A stretch of DNA of 64,000 bases from Streptomyces cellostaticus (GTDB lineage Bacteria; Actinomycetota; Actinomycetes; Streptomycetales; Streptomycetaceae), in the NCBI RefSeq assembly GCF_023630175.1, contig NZ_JALLIN010000027.1, positions 1 to 64,000 on the forward strand, written 5' to 3'. The position numbers and the translations under genes were made by a program. Of this stretch, positions 1-7,711 are shown piece by piece; position 1 is the stretch's first letter; each line of letters begins with the position of its first letter. Under the pieces are notes generated by a model that saw only the letters and a list, made by a program, of their open reading frames with translations, did not search any database and was not told the origin of the DNA.

Positions 1-1395
1 CGCGGTGGCCGCTCCGCCTCCGCCGCGTCGCCTGCGGCCGGACCGTCCGCCGCGCCCGCTCCCGTCCGGGCGGGACTGCGGCTGCGCGGCCGGCTCGGGG
101 ACCTCGATGGTCACGGGCACGCCGGAGGGCTCGCGGGCGCCGGTGATGGTGACCAGTTCCTGGTCGCCCGACTTGACGCGGGCCGTCCGGGGGCGGATGC
201 CCGCGTCCGACATGAGCCGGGTCATGTCCCGCTTCTGCTCGGGCAGGACCAGCGTGACCACGCTGCCGGAACCGCCGGCGCGGGCCGTGCGGCCGCCCCG
301 GTGGAGGTAGTCCTTGTGGTCGGTGGGGGGATCGACGTTCACGACGAGGTCGAGGTCGTCGATGTGTATGCCCCGGGCCGCGACGTTCGTCGCCACCAGT
401 GCGGTGACCCGGCCGGTCTTGAACTGCTCCAGGGTGCGGTTGCGCTGCGGCTGGGAGCGGCCCCCGTGCAGTGCCGCCGCGCGGACCCCCACGGCCAGCA
501 GCCGCTTGGCGAGCCGGTCGGCGGACCTCTTCGTGTCGAGGAAGAGGATGACCCGGCCGTCACGGGCCGCGATGCGCGTGGTGACGGCCTCCTTGTCGGT
601 GCCGTCCAGGACGTGGAGCACGTGGTGCTCCATGGTGGTCACCGCTCCCGCCGACGGGTCCACGGAGTGCACCACGGGGTCGGTCAGGAACCGCTGCACC
701 AGGCGGTCGATGTTGCGGTCCAGGGTGGCCGAGAAGAGCATGCGCTGCCCGTCGGGGCGTACGCGCTGGATCAGCTTGGTGATCTGCGGCAGGAAGCCCA
801 TGTCGGTCATCTGGTCGGCTTCGTCCAGCACCGTGATGCGTACGTCCTCGAGCACGCAGTCCCCGCGCTCCACGAGGTCGTTGAGCCGGCCGGGGGTCGC
901 CACGAGCACCTCGGCGCCGCGCCGCAGCGCGCCGGCCTGCTTGGTGATGGACAGCCCGCCGACCACGGTGGTCAGCCGGAGGTTCACGGCCGTCGCGTAG
1001 GGGGTCAGCGCGTCCGCCACCTGCTGGGCGAGCTCCCGGGTGGGCACGAGCACGAGGGCGAGGGGTGCCTTGGGCTGCGCGCGCAGTCCGGCGGTGCGGG
1101 CCAGCAGCGCCAGCCCGAACGCCAGCGTCTTGCCGGAGCCGGTGCGCCCCCGTCCCAGCAGGTCACGGCCGGCGAGCGAGTTGGGCAGGGTGGCGGCCTG
1201 GATGGGGAAGGGGGTGGTGACGCCCTGCGCGGTGAGGGTCTTCAGCAGAGCCGCGGGCATGTCCAGACCGGCGAAGTCCTCGACGGCGGGAAGCGCGGGG
1301 GTCGTACTTTCCGGCAGCCGGAACTCCGTCGGCGACGACGCGGACTTCGGGGGCGACGAGGCGCGCCGGTTCGACTTCTGGGGTCTGCGGGACAT
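1..1395 (-). CDS. DEAD-box ATP-dependent RNA helicase, C-terminus beyond window
   Basis: Cytoplasmic RNA helicase that unwinds RNA duplexes with ATP. The 465 codons inside the window start at ATG 1395, preceded by AGGAAGG, and run off the left edge. A low-complexity Ser/Pro/Arg leader of about 35 residues comes first. The core motifs then follow in order: Q-motif region near 63, Walker A GRTGSGKT (83-90), VLDEAD, SAT (LFSAT) and HRGGRTAR. The visible C-terminus is Gly/Arg-rich, as in RhlE/CspA-linked helicases. It lies just downstream of a cold-shock gene on the same strand, with a hairpin between them, so joint cold induction with partial termination is plausible. RhlE versus DeaD subfamily cannot be fixed from the truncated protein. 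Confidence 0.93.
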   Translation of the reverse strand, partial: MSRRPQKSNRRASSPPKSASSPTEFRLPESTTPALPAVEDFAGLDMPAALLKTLTAQGVTTPFPIQAATLPNSLAGRDLLGRGRTGSGKTLAFGLALLARTAGLRAQPKAPLALVLVPTRELAQQVADALTPYATAVNLRLTTVVGGLSITKQAGALRRGAEVLVATPGRLNDLVERGDCVLEDVRITVLDEADQMTDMGFLPQITKLIQRVRPDGQRMLFSATLDRNIDRLVQRFLTDPVVHSVDPSAGAVTTMEHHVLHVLDGTDKEAVTTRIAARDGRVILFLDTKRSADRLAKRLLAVGVRAAALHGGRSQPQRNRTLEQFKTGRVTALVATNVAARGIHIDDLDLVVNVDPPTDHKDYLHRGGRTARAGGSGSVVTLVLPEQKRDMTRLMSDAGIRPRTARVKSGDQELVTITGAREPSGVPVTIEVPEPAAQPQSRPDGSGRGGRSGRRRRGGGGAATA

Positions 1396-1427
1396 GCGGT
1401 TGTCTGCCTTCCTGGGAACAGCACAAA

Positions 1428-1460
1428 CCGGGGTCCGCACCATGACGGTGCGGGCCCCGG
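1428..1460 (-). terminator. Hairpin between csp and helicase
   Basis: Inverted repeat CCGGGGTCCGCACC / GGTGCGGGCCCCGG, 14-bp arms with one G-U-type position and a 5-nt loop. It follows the csp stop and precedes the helicase start. No T-run, as is usual in Streptomyces. It could terminate or attenuate csp readthrough into the helicase. Confidence 0.6.
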
Positions 1461-1482
1461 TGAGCGGGTACGTGTCCGGCGA

Positions 1483-1686
1483 TCAGGCGGGAACGATGTT
1501 CTCCGCCTGCGGGCCCTTCTGACCCTGCGTGACGTCGAAGGAGACCCGCTGGCCCTCCAGGAGCTCACGGAAGCCCTGGGTGGCGATGTTCGAGTAGTGG
1601 GCGAAGACGTCGGGGCCGCCGCCGTCCTGCGCGATGAAGCCGAAACCCTTTTCAGAGTTGAACCACTTCACGGTTCCCTGTGCCAT
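1483..1686 (-). CDS. Cold-shock protein, CspA family
   Basis: Single cold-shock domain RNA chaperone of 67 aa, the normal family length. It begins MAQGTVKWFNSEKGFGFI and so carries RNP1 (KGFGFI). The RNP2-like VFAHYS and the acidic C-terminal strand follow. ATG 1686 is chosen because AGGAG lies just upstream; the open frame extends further (to 1776) but through untranslated leader. It probably melts RNA structure in the cytoplasm. The leader contains a hairpin (1744-1775), a common site of post-transcriptional control in csp mRNAs. Confidence 0.95.
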   Translation of the reverse strand: MAQGTVKWFNSEKGFGFIAQDGGGPDVFAHYSNIATQGFRELLEGQRVSFDVTQGQKGPQAENIVPA

Positions 1687-1743
1687 GACTTTCTCCTTCT
1701 GGTAGGCAGAGGCCCCATCCGGAGATGCCGGAAAAACAAATAA

Positions 1744-1775
1744 TGCGCCTTTAGGAGACGTTTCCGTCAGGCGCA
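1744..1775 (-). promoter_or_regulatory. Stem in csp mRNA leader
   Basis: TGCGCCT and AGGCGCA form a 7-bp stem around an 18-nt loop, about 60-90 nt upstream of the csp start on the transcribed strand. Position and AT-rich surroundings fit a structured 5' leader. A thermosensing role is only inferred by analogy. Confidence 0.4.
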
Positions 1776-1968
1776 CATGAATTCATGGGTACCACAACTG
1801 CAACTTCGATAACCGTAGCACACCCGGGGCCCCGCCCCGCCCGGCCCGGAGCGATGGCCGCGATCACCGCTCCGGGCCGCCGTGTCGGTCGTCCCGGGCG
1901 GGAAGGCAACGAACCCCGGGTCACGGACACGGCGAGCCGTCACGGAGGGGCTCCGCCCACCCCCCGGC

Positions 1969-2850
1969 TCACAGACGGAGGCTCCAGTGGATCTCCTCGT
2001 GCGTCCGCTCGTAGCCCAGCTGGTCGTTGACGCGCCGCATGGGTGTGTTGCTCGCCGCGGTGTCGGTCAGCAGGCCCCGCAGGCCCGGGTGCCGCTCCCG
2101 GGCCTGCCTGATCGACTCGGCCTTCATCCAGCGGGCCAGGCCGGCTCCGCGGTGGCGGGGCAGCACTCCGGTGCCGTAGTGCTGGGCGTCGCCCGTGCCG
2201 CTGCCGGGGACCACCAACTCCGTGAACCCGGCCACCGCGCCGTCCGCCTCGTCCAGGGCCGCGACGGTGTACAGCAGGTCGCCCCGCTTCTCGACGGCGC
2301 GCGCCACGGCTCGTACCCGCTCCACGTCCCAAGCGACGGGCTCCTGCTCCATGTCCTCCATCGGCATGTCGTCCATGGCCCGGCGCGAGGACGCGAAGGT
2401 CTCCGCGAGATGGTCCGGAACGGTCCCGGTCCACGACTCCAGCCGGTACCCGGGATGCGGGGCCGCGAGGAGCTCCCCGAGGACGGTGGTGTCGACGGCG
2501 GCCAGCGGGAGCCGGGCGAAGCGCAGGGTGAGGACTCCGCCGAAGCCGTGCGAGCGCAGGAACGCGGCACCGGGCGACTCGGCCGGGGTCCGGGCCGCCA
2601 GTGTGCGTACGCCGTTCCGGCGCGCCGAGGACACGGCGTGCTCCAGGAGCAGGGAGCCGACGGCGCGGCGTCGTTCGGCCGGATGCACCCGGACTTCGAG
2701 TTCGGCCCGGGGGGCCGTCCCGGTGTCCGAGGGCAGCCGTAGCAGTGCCGTCCCGAGGGGGACGGCCTCGGAGTCCGAGGCCAGCCAGAGCAGCCGGGGG
2801 CCGGACGGCTCGGGTTCGGCGTCGGTCAGCGGGGTGATGACGATCGACAA
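1969..2850 (-). CDS. GNAT-family N-acetyltransferase (tandem GNAT-like)
   Basis: Predicted cytoplasmic acyltransferase of 293 aa, substrate unknown. The N-terminal half has a degenerate GNAT core (AELEVRVHPAERRRAVGSLLL). The C-terminal half has the second acetyl-CoA site (YGTGVLPRHRGAGLARWMK) and a conserved asparagine segment (TDTAASNTPMRRVNDQLGY). The length is that of the two-domain GNATs common in Streptomyces. The start is TTG 2850 with GGAG about 6 nt upstream; no ATG or GTG exists in frame nearby. A short upstream ORF with a far stronger ribosome site overlaps this start, so translation may be coupled. Confidence 0.85.
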   Translation of the reverse strand: MSIVITPLTDAEPEPSGPRLLWLASDSEAVPLGTALLRLPSDTGTAPRAELEVRVHPAERRRAVGSLLLEHAVSSARRNGVRTLAARTPAESPGAAFLRSHGFGGVLTLRFARLPLAAVDTTVLGELLAAPHPGYRLESWTGTVPDHLAETFASSRRAMDDMPMEDMEQEPVAWDVERVRAVARAVEKRGDLLYTVAALDEADGAVAGFTELVVPGSGTGDAQHYGTGVLPRHRGAGLARWMKAESIRQARERHPGLRGLLTDTAASNTPMRRVNDQLGYERTHEEIHWSLRL

Positions 2851-2918
2851 GGGATCTCCGTCGAAGAGGGAAGGAAGGAGGGGGGATGCGGAACCGTGGG
2901 ACGAGCACTCCTGCGCAT
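2826..2918 (-). CDS. Possible 30-aa upstream ORF overlapping the GNAT start
   Basis: ATG at 2918 is preceded by AGGAGGTG at ideal spacing. The frame reads 30 codons (Arg, Ser and Pro rich) and stops 22 nt inside the GNAT gene in another frame. The strong ribosome site against the weak TTG start of the gene suggests a leader peptide or coupling device. No family is recognised; the peptide itself may be irrelevant. Confidence 0.35.
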   Translation of the reverse strand: MRRSARPTVPHPPSFLPSSTEIPCRSSSPR

Positions 2919-3253
2919 GTGCTGCACACCTCCTGATCCTCGTGACGGGGCGGACCGCCGGGCCCTGGGCGAACCGGGCGAACCATACACGCCCTTCCCG
3001 GACGCGCGCCGTTCCCACCGCCGGACCGGGCAACGGCCGGCCGCGATCCGGCCGTTCCGGCGGGGTCGCCCGGGGCATCGCGGCGGGACGCCGGGCCGGC
3101 CGGCGGCGCCCTCGGCGGTGCGGGGTCTTCGGGCCGCGGCGCGACTCCGTAATTCGGTGGTGCCCGCCCGGCTGCTGCTCTACGGTTGCACTGCTTCACG
3201 CGGCGACCGCTGTTCGCCGCTGTCGGCTCGACGAGGAACGGGAGGTGTGACCG

Positions 3254-3325
3254 ATGGCTGTCTCTGTGACGGGCGCTGTCCGCGACCACAAGATCATCCA
3301 CTCCACCTCCGTGGCCTCCGGCTGA
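3254..3325 (+). CDS. Possible 23-aa small ORF upstream of rsgA
   Basis: ATG 3254 follows GGGAGGTG with good spacing and the frame ends at TGA 3325, 65 nt before the RsgA start. The peptide reads MAVSVTGAVRDHKIIHSTSV plus ASG. It has Streptomyces-like codon choice and no Cys or hydrophobic segment. No family is recognised. It may be a leader peptide of the rsgA transcript or a small protein. The 2919-3253 stretch upstream otherwise holds only the divergent promoter region. Confidence 0.4.
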   Translation: MAVSVTGAVRDHKIIHSTSVASG

Positions 3326-3390
3326 CCTCACCTGTTTCTTTCCGTGTCCGAGTACGCGGTGCCGGGGCCACCCATGTGAAGGGTCACCCC

Positions 3391-4521
3391 TTGTCTTTCT
3401 CTTCTCTTCCGAGTTCGTCTTCGCCTCTTCCGAGTTCGTCTTCGTCGCACCCTCTCGCCGGCTACGGCTGGGACGAGGGCTGGGAGGCCGAGTTCGCCCC
3501 TTATGCCGAGCAGGGGCTCCTGCCCGGCCGCGTGGCGCGGGTCGACCGCGGGCAGTGCGACGTCGTCACACCGGCCGGTGTCGTCCGCGCCGACACCGAG
3601 TTCGTCGTCCCCCGCGACCCGATGAAGGTCGTGTGCACGGGCGACTGGGTCGCCGTCGACCCGGAGGGCGGCGATCCGCGGTACGTGCGGACGCTGCTGC
3701 GCCGCCGTACCGCCTTCGTCCGGTCGACCTCCTCCAAGCGGTCCGAGGGGCAGATCCTCGCGGCCAACGTCGACCACGTCGTGGTCGCCGTGTCGCTCGC
3801 GGTCGAACTCGACCTCGGGCGCGTGGAGCGGTTCCTGGCGCTGGCCTGGGAGTCCGGCGCACAGCCCGTGGTCGTGCTCACCAAGGACGACCTGGTGCCG
3901 GAACCGGTGACGCTGGCCCATCTCGTCGAGGACGTGGAGACGACCGCGCCCGGGGTGCCCGTCCTCACCGTCAGCGCCCTGCACGGCGGCGGCCTCGACG
4001 TGCTCACCGCGCTCGTCGGCGGTGGCACCACCGTGCTGCTCGGGCAGTCCGGCGCCGGCAAGTCCACCCTCGCCAACGCCCTGGTCGGCGAGGACGTCAT
4101 GGACGTCAGGGCCGCCCGGGACGTCGACGGCAAGGGCCGGCACACCACGACCACCCGCAACCTGCTGCCGCTGCCCTCCGGCGGTGTGCTGATCGACACC
4201 CCCGGGCTGCGCGGCGTCGGGCTGTTCGACGCCGAGAGCGGGGTCGGGCAGGTGTTCGCCGAGATCGAGGAACTGGCCGAGCGGTGCCGGTTCCAGGACT
4301 GCGCGCACGAGAGCGAGCCCGGCTGCGCGGTGCGCTCCGCGGTGGACGGCGGCGACCTTCCGGTCCGGCGCCTGGAGAGCTACCGCAAGCTGCTGCGGGA
4401 GAACCGGTGGATCGTCGCGAAGACGGACGCCCGCCTGCGCGCCGAGATCAGGAAGGACTGGAAACGGAAGGGGGCTCAGGGCCGCGCCGCGATGGAGGCC
4501 AAGCGCGGCCGCTGGGCCTAG
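3391..4521 (+). CDS. rsgA: Ribosome small-subunit-dependent GTPase A
   Basis: Circularly permuted GTPase that acts late in 30S ribosome maturation. From TTG 3391 it has 376 aa, slightly longer than usual because of a Ser/Pro-rich N-terminus. An OB-fold (about 30-95) precedes the permuted G domain: G4 (TKDD) comes first, then G1 GQSGAGKST (about 217-225), then G3 DTPGLR. The C-terminal zinc site is C-x5-C-x-H-x5-C (CRFQDCAHESEPGC). TTG 3391 is preferred because GAAGGG lies 7 nt upstream; GTG 3376 is the alternative. The stop codon TAG lies inside the CTAG that borders a 160-bp repeated element. Confidence 0.95.
   Translation: MSFSSLPSSSSPLPSSSSSHPLAGYGWDEGWEAEFAPYAEQGLLPGRVARVDRGQCDVVTPAGVVRADTEFVVPRDPMKVVCTGDWVAVDPEGGDPRYVRTLLRRRTAFVRSTSSKRSEGQILAANVDHVVVAVSLAVELDLGRVERFLALAWESGAQPVVVLTKDDLVPEPVTLAHLVEDVETTAPGVPVLTVSALHGGGLDVLTALVGGGTTVLLGQSGAGKSTLANALVGEDVMDVRAARDVDGKGRHTTTTRNLLPLPSGGVLIDTPGLRGVGLFDAESGVGQVFAEIEELAERCRFQDCAHESEPGCAVRSAVDGGDLPVRRLESYRKLLRENRWIVAKTDARLRAEIRKDWKRKGAQGRAAMEAKRGRWA
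3405..3446 (+). repeat. 21-bp tandem repeat inside rsgA 5' end
   Basis: Two adjacent 21-bp units (TCTTCCGAGTTCGTCTTCGC-type) differ at one base. They encode LPSSSSP then LPSSSSS. Being a multiple of three, the repeat can vary in copy number without breaking the frame. Confidence 0.85.
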
Positions 4522-4681
4522 TGCTGTGACCGGAAGGGTTCACCGGCTCGCGGCGCCCGGCACGGCACCTCGCCGCGTTGTCGCATCACCCGAGTACGTC
4601 CGGTACGCGGACGGTGCTCCGCCTTGCGCTGCACCGCACCGGACGCCGCGAGCCTTCCGGCAGACCTTTCCGGTCACAGCA
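4522..4681 (+). mobile_element. 160-bp palindromic MITE-like element, copy 1
   Basis: Element bounded by TGCTGTGACCGGAA and its inverse TTCCGGTCACAGCA. It is an imperfect palindrome over most of its length and has no coding capacity. Copy 2 (14868-15027) has the same length and orientation and differs at about 8 positions. The left flank is CTAG, which supplies the rsgA stop codon; the right flank is CCAG, one change from CTAG. This fits a 4-bp target duplication later altered on the non-coding side. The folded RNA could also terminate rsgA transcription. Confidence 0.8.
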
Positions 4682-5020
4682 CCAGCAACCTCCGTCCGGA
4701 TCATGCCGGAGCCCACGAGCCCGGCGTGATCCGGACGAGAGGGCTCGGCTGGTCCAGGCCGTTCGCACGCTCCGTCCGGCCGGATCGGACCGAGGGCGGA
4801 GAAGGCTCGGCGGCGTCCGCTCCCGTGCGGCCGGGGCGCGGGGAGGCAGACGGCTCTCAGCGCAAGTGCTCCGCACGCGGGCGTGTGCCGCGTCCCCCTG
4901 CCACCGGCTGAAGTCGACGGGTACCGGCGGACGTTGCGGTCGCCCTCGCTCTCCTCCAGGCTTCCTCCCGGCGGCTTCGAGACGGGCCGTCGAGGTCAGA
5001 GCCATGACAGAGGAGACGAC
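4682..5020. other. Intergenic, no gene seen
   Basis: 339 bp between the repeat element and the lipoprotein gene. All six frames lack a convincing start with ribosome site and coding bias. It presumably holds the lipoprotein promoter. Confidence 0.5.
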
Positions 5021-5398
5021 ATGCGTGTGCGGCCATTCCCGTTCCTGCTCGCCACGGGAGCCGTGGTCCCGCTGGTCGGTGCCTGCGGGGTCGCAGCCGG
5101 GCAGGGATCCCAGAAGGTCACGGACCCGGTCCGCTGCACGGTTACGGTGACCGGCATCCGCGAGGACAAGAGCAGGGTCAACGGCAACCACGTCTACGAA
5201 CTGCGCTATCGCGTGCACGTCCCCGGCGAACCGGACCACGAGGGCTCGCTGCGCGACGTACTGAACACCATCCAGGTCGCCCAGATCGTCGCGGTGTCCA
5301 AGAATTACCCGTGCCAGGTCAGCCGCAGCGATCCGGATCAGGTGCGGATCGACTGGGACGAGCCCCTCACGGCCTCCCCGTCCGCCACGCCCAGGTGA
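5021..5398 (+). CDS. Small putative lipoprotein
   Basis: 125-aa secreted protein, family not recognised. ATG 5021 has AGGAG 5 nt upstream. The N-terminus is a lipoprotein signal: MRVR, a hydrophobic stretch, then lipobox VGAC with Cys near residue 23. The mature part contains two further Cys (RCTVTVTG and NYPCQVS), a likely disulfide, around a beta-rich region that looks like a small immunoglobulin-like or DUF-type fold. The C-terminus is acidic, then Ser/Pro. Expected to be membrane-anchored on the outer face. Confidence 0.75.
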   Translation: MRVRPFPFLLATGAVVPLVGACGVAAGQGSQKVTDPVRCTVTVTGIREDKSRVNGNHVYELRYRVHVPGEPDHEGSLRDVLNTIQVAQIVAVSKNYPCQVSRSDPDQVRIDWDEPLTASPSATPR

Positions 5399-5640
5399 CC
5401 GCACCGGCGGCGCACCGGGCGACTCGTCCCTGATCCCCGCCCCCGTGCCACCGGCCGCACCGCCGGCCGCGCGGCGTGCGAACGCCGGGAACCGGCCGCA
5501 CCAGCCCCGCGCCCAGCGCCCCGCGGCAGGCGTCGGCGGCGGCCGGCGCGGGACGTGCGGCGGGCCCGCAGGCCCTCCCACCTGGATGTCCGATTCCCGC
5601 CAGACCACCCTCGCGGGGGCGCGTCACACTGGGACACGTG

Positions 5641-7035
5641 ATGGACGAGGACAGCGGGTACGAGGCGGTGCGCAGCCGGGACGGCCGGTTCGACGGGGCG
5701 TTCTTCTTCGCCGTCGAGACCACCGGCATCTACTGCCGGCCCAGTTGCCCGGCGGTCACCCCGAAGCGCTCCAACGTACGGTTCTTCCGCACGGCCGCCG
5801 CCGCGCAGGGCTCCGGATTCCGGGCCTGCCGGCGGTGCCGGCCGGACGCCGTGCCGGGATCGGCCGAGTGGAACGTCCGCGCGGACGTGGTCGGCCGGGC
5901 CATGCGCCTGATCGGCGACGGCGTCGTGGACCGCGAGGGCGTCGCCGGACTGGCCGCCCGGCTCGGCTACAGCGCCCGGCAGGTGCAGCGGCAGCTCACC
6001 ACCGAACTCGGCGCCGGACCCGTGGCGCTCGCCCGGGCCCAGCGGGCGCACACCGCCCGGACCCTGCTGCGGACCACCGACCTGCCGATCACCGAGATCG
6101 CGTTCGCGTCCGGATTCGCCAGCGTGCGCCAGTTCAACGACACCATCCGCCAGGTGTACGACGCCACGCCGACCGGGGTCCGCGCCGCCGCGCCCCGCGG
6201 CCGGGGCGCCCGCCGGGCCACTCCGGGCGCGGGCATCCCGCTGCGGCTCGCCCACCGGGGCCCCTACCGGTCCGCCGCCGTCTTCGACCAGCTCGCCCGG
6301 GAGGCCGTACCCGGTGTCGAGGAGGTCACCGGCACTCCTGGCGGCCGGACCTACCGGCGTACCCTGCGGCTGCCCCACGGCACCGGGATCGTCGCCGTCG
6401 AGGAGCGCTCCCACGGCCCGAGAGCGGGCGGCGGCACACATCCGGGCGGCTGGCTGGAGGCGCGGCTGCACCTCACCGACCCCCGTGACCTGACCACCGC
6501 CGTGCAGCGGCTGCGCAGACTGCTCGACCTCGACGCCGACCCGTACGCGGTCGACGGGCGGCTCGCCGCCGACCCCCGGCTCGCCCCGCTGGTGGCCGCC
6601 CGGCCCGGCCTGCGCTCACCCGGTGCCGTCGACCCCCTGGAGCCCGCCGTACGGGAGCTCGCCGGGACGGCCGGGGCCGAGCGGCTGGTACAGCGGTACG
6701 GCAAGGCGCTGGACGCGCCCTGCGGCAGCCTCACGCACCTCTTCCCGGAGCCCGCCGTGCTCGCCGGGGCCGAGCCCGGCGGCCCGCTCGGCGCGCTGGC
6801 CGAGGCCCTCGCCGACGGCGCCGTACGGCTGGACCCGGGCGCCGACCGGGACGAAGCCCAGCGGGCGCTGCTCGCCCTGCCCGGCATGGACCCCGCCGTC
6901 GCCGCCGTCCTGCGCGTCCGCGCCCTCGGCGATCCCGACGTGGCCCCGCCCGGCTTCGACGCCCCGGACGCCTGGCGGCCCTGGCGCTCGTACGCCATCC
7001 AGCACCTGCGCATCACAGGAGAGTTGACCAAGTGA
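5641..7035 (+). CDS. Ada methyl-phosphotriester sensor / AraC HTH / AlkA-like fusion
   Basis: 464-aa DNA alkylation response protein. The Ada zinc domain (1-75) has all four cysteines (C32, C36, C63, C66) in CRPSC and CRRC. It is expected to accept methyl groups from phosphotriesters and act as sensor. An AraC-type helix-turn-helix follows (about 80-180). The C-terminal half is a 3-methyladenine glycosylase-like domain. The glycosylase helix-hairpin-helix is degraded: LPGMDPAVAA replaces the usual LPGxGPWTA, and the segment carrying the catalytic Asp helix is shortened before WRPWRSYA. Start ATG 5641; GTG 5638 is adjacent. It overlaps ogt by 4 bp, so the two are co-translated. Confidence 0.9.
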   Translation: MDEDSGYEAVRSRDGRFDGAFFFAVETTGIYCRPSCPAVTPKRSNVRFFRTAAAAQGSGFRACRRCRPDAVPGSAEWNVRADVVGRAMRLIGDGVVDREGVAGLAARLGYSARQVQRQLTTELGAGPVALARAQRAHTARTLLRTTDLPITEIAFASGFASVRQFNDTIRQVYDATPTGVRAAAPRGRGARRATPGAGIPLRLAHRGPYRSAAVFDQLAREAVPGVEEVTGTPGGRTYRRTLRLPHGTGIVAVEERSHGPRAGGGTHPGGWLEARLHLTDPRDLTTAVQRLRRLLDLDADPYAVDGRLAADPRLAPLVAARPGLRSPGAVDPLEPAVRELAGTAGAERLVQRYGKALDAPCGSLTHLFPEPAVLAGAEPGGPLGALAEALADGAVRLDPGADRDEAQRALLALPGMDPAVAAVLRVRALGDPDVAPPGFDAPDAWRPWRSYAIQHLRITGELTK

Positions 7036-7547
7036 CGGACCTGACCTACTGGACGGCCGTGGACACCCCGGTCGGACGGCTGCTGCTCACCGCGGGCCCG
7101 GACGGCGCCCTCACCTCGCTGTCCGTGCCCGGGCAGAAGGGCGGCCGGGCCGTCGAGCCCGGATGGCGGCAGGACCCGGGCCCCTTCCGGGCCGCCGCGG
7201 AACAACTGGCCGCCTACTTCGCCGGTGAGCTGAAGGAGTTCCGGCTGCCCCTGCGCGCCCACGGCACCGAGTTCCGGCAGCGGGTGTGGGCCGCCCTCGA
7301 CACCGTGCCGTACGGCGCCACCACCACCTACGGCGAGATCGCCGCCCGCATCGGCGCGTCCCGCGCCGCCGTCCGCGCCGTCGGCGGCGCGATCGGAGCC
7401 AACCCGCTCCTCGTCGTCCGCCCCTGCCACCGTGTCATCGGTGCCGACGGCACCCTGACCGGGTACGCGGGCGGCCTCGACCGGAAGCTCTGGCTGCTCA
7501 CCCTGGAGAAGGGCCTGCCGGATCCCGCCCCGGCACCGCGCCGGTGA
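7032..7547 (+). CDS. ogt: Methylated-DNA--[protein]-cysteine S-methyltransferase
   Basis: 171-aa suicide repair enzyme that moves O6-alkyl groups from guanine to its own cysteine. The active site PCHRV is at 131-135 with Cys132. The recognition helix region RAVGGAIGANP precedes it and the C-terminal GYAGGLDRKLWLL matches the family. Length is normal. The GTG start overlaps the upstream stop (GTGA) with AGGAGAG at good spacing. It forms an adaptive-response operon with the Ada fusion, which is likely its activator. Confidence 0.96.
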   Translation: MTDLTYWTAVDTPVGRLLLTAGPDGALTSLSVPGQKGGRAVEPGWRQDPGPFRAAAEQLAAYFAGELKEFRLPLRAHGTEFRQRVWAALDTVPYGATTTYGEIAARIGASRAAVRAVGGAIGANPLLVVRPCHRVIGADGTLTGYAGGLDRKLWLLTLEKGLPDPAPAPRR

Positions 7548-7711
7548 GCGGGTGGCCGCGGCACCGGCGCTCCGGCCGGTGACCGCACCCCCGTCCCCAC
7601 CCGCGTACCGGCCTGCGCCGAACGGGTGGCTCACCCGGTGCCGCTCCGGCGCCGCGCGTCCGCCCTGTGGCACGGTCGCCTGCGACGGGTCGCGGGAAGG
7701 GCGGGCGGTAC

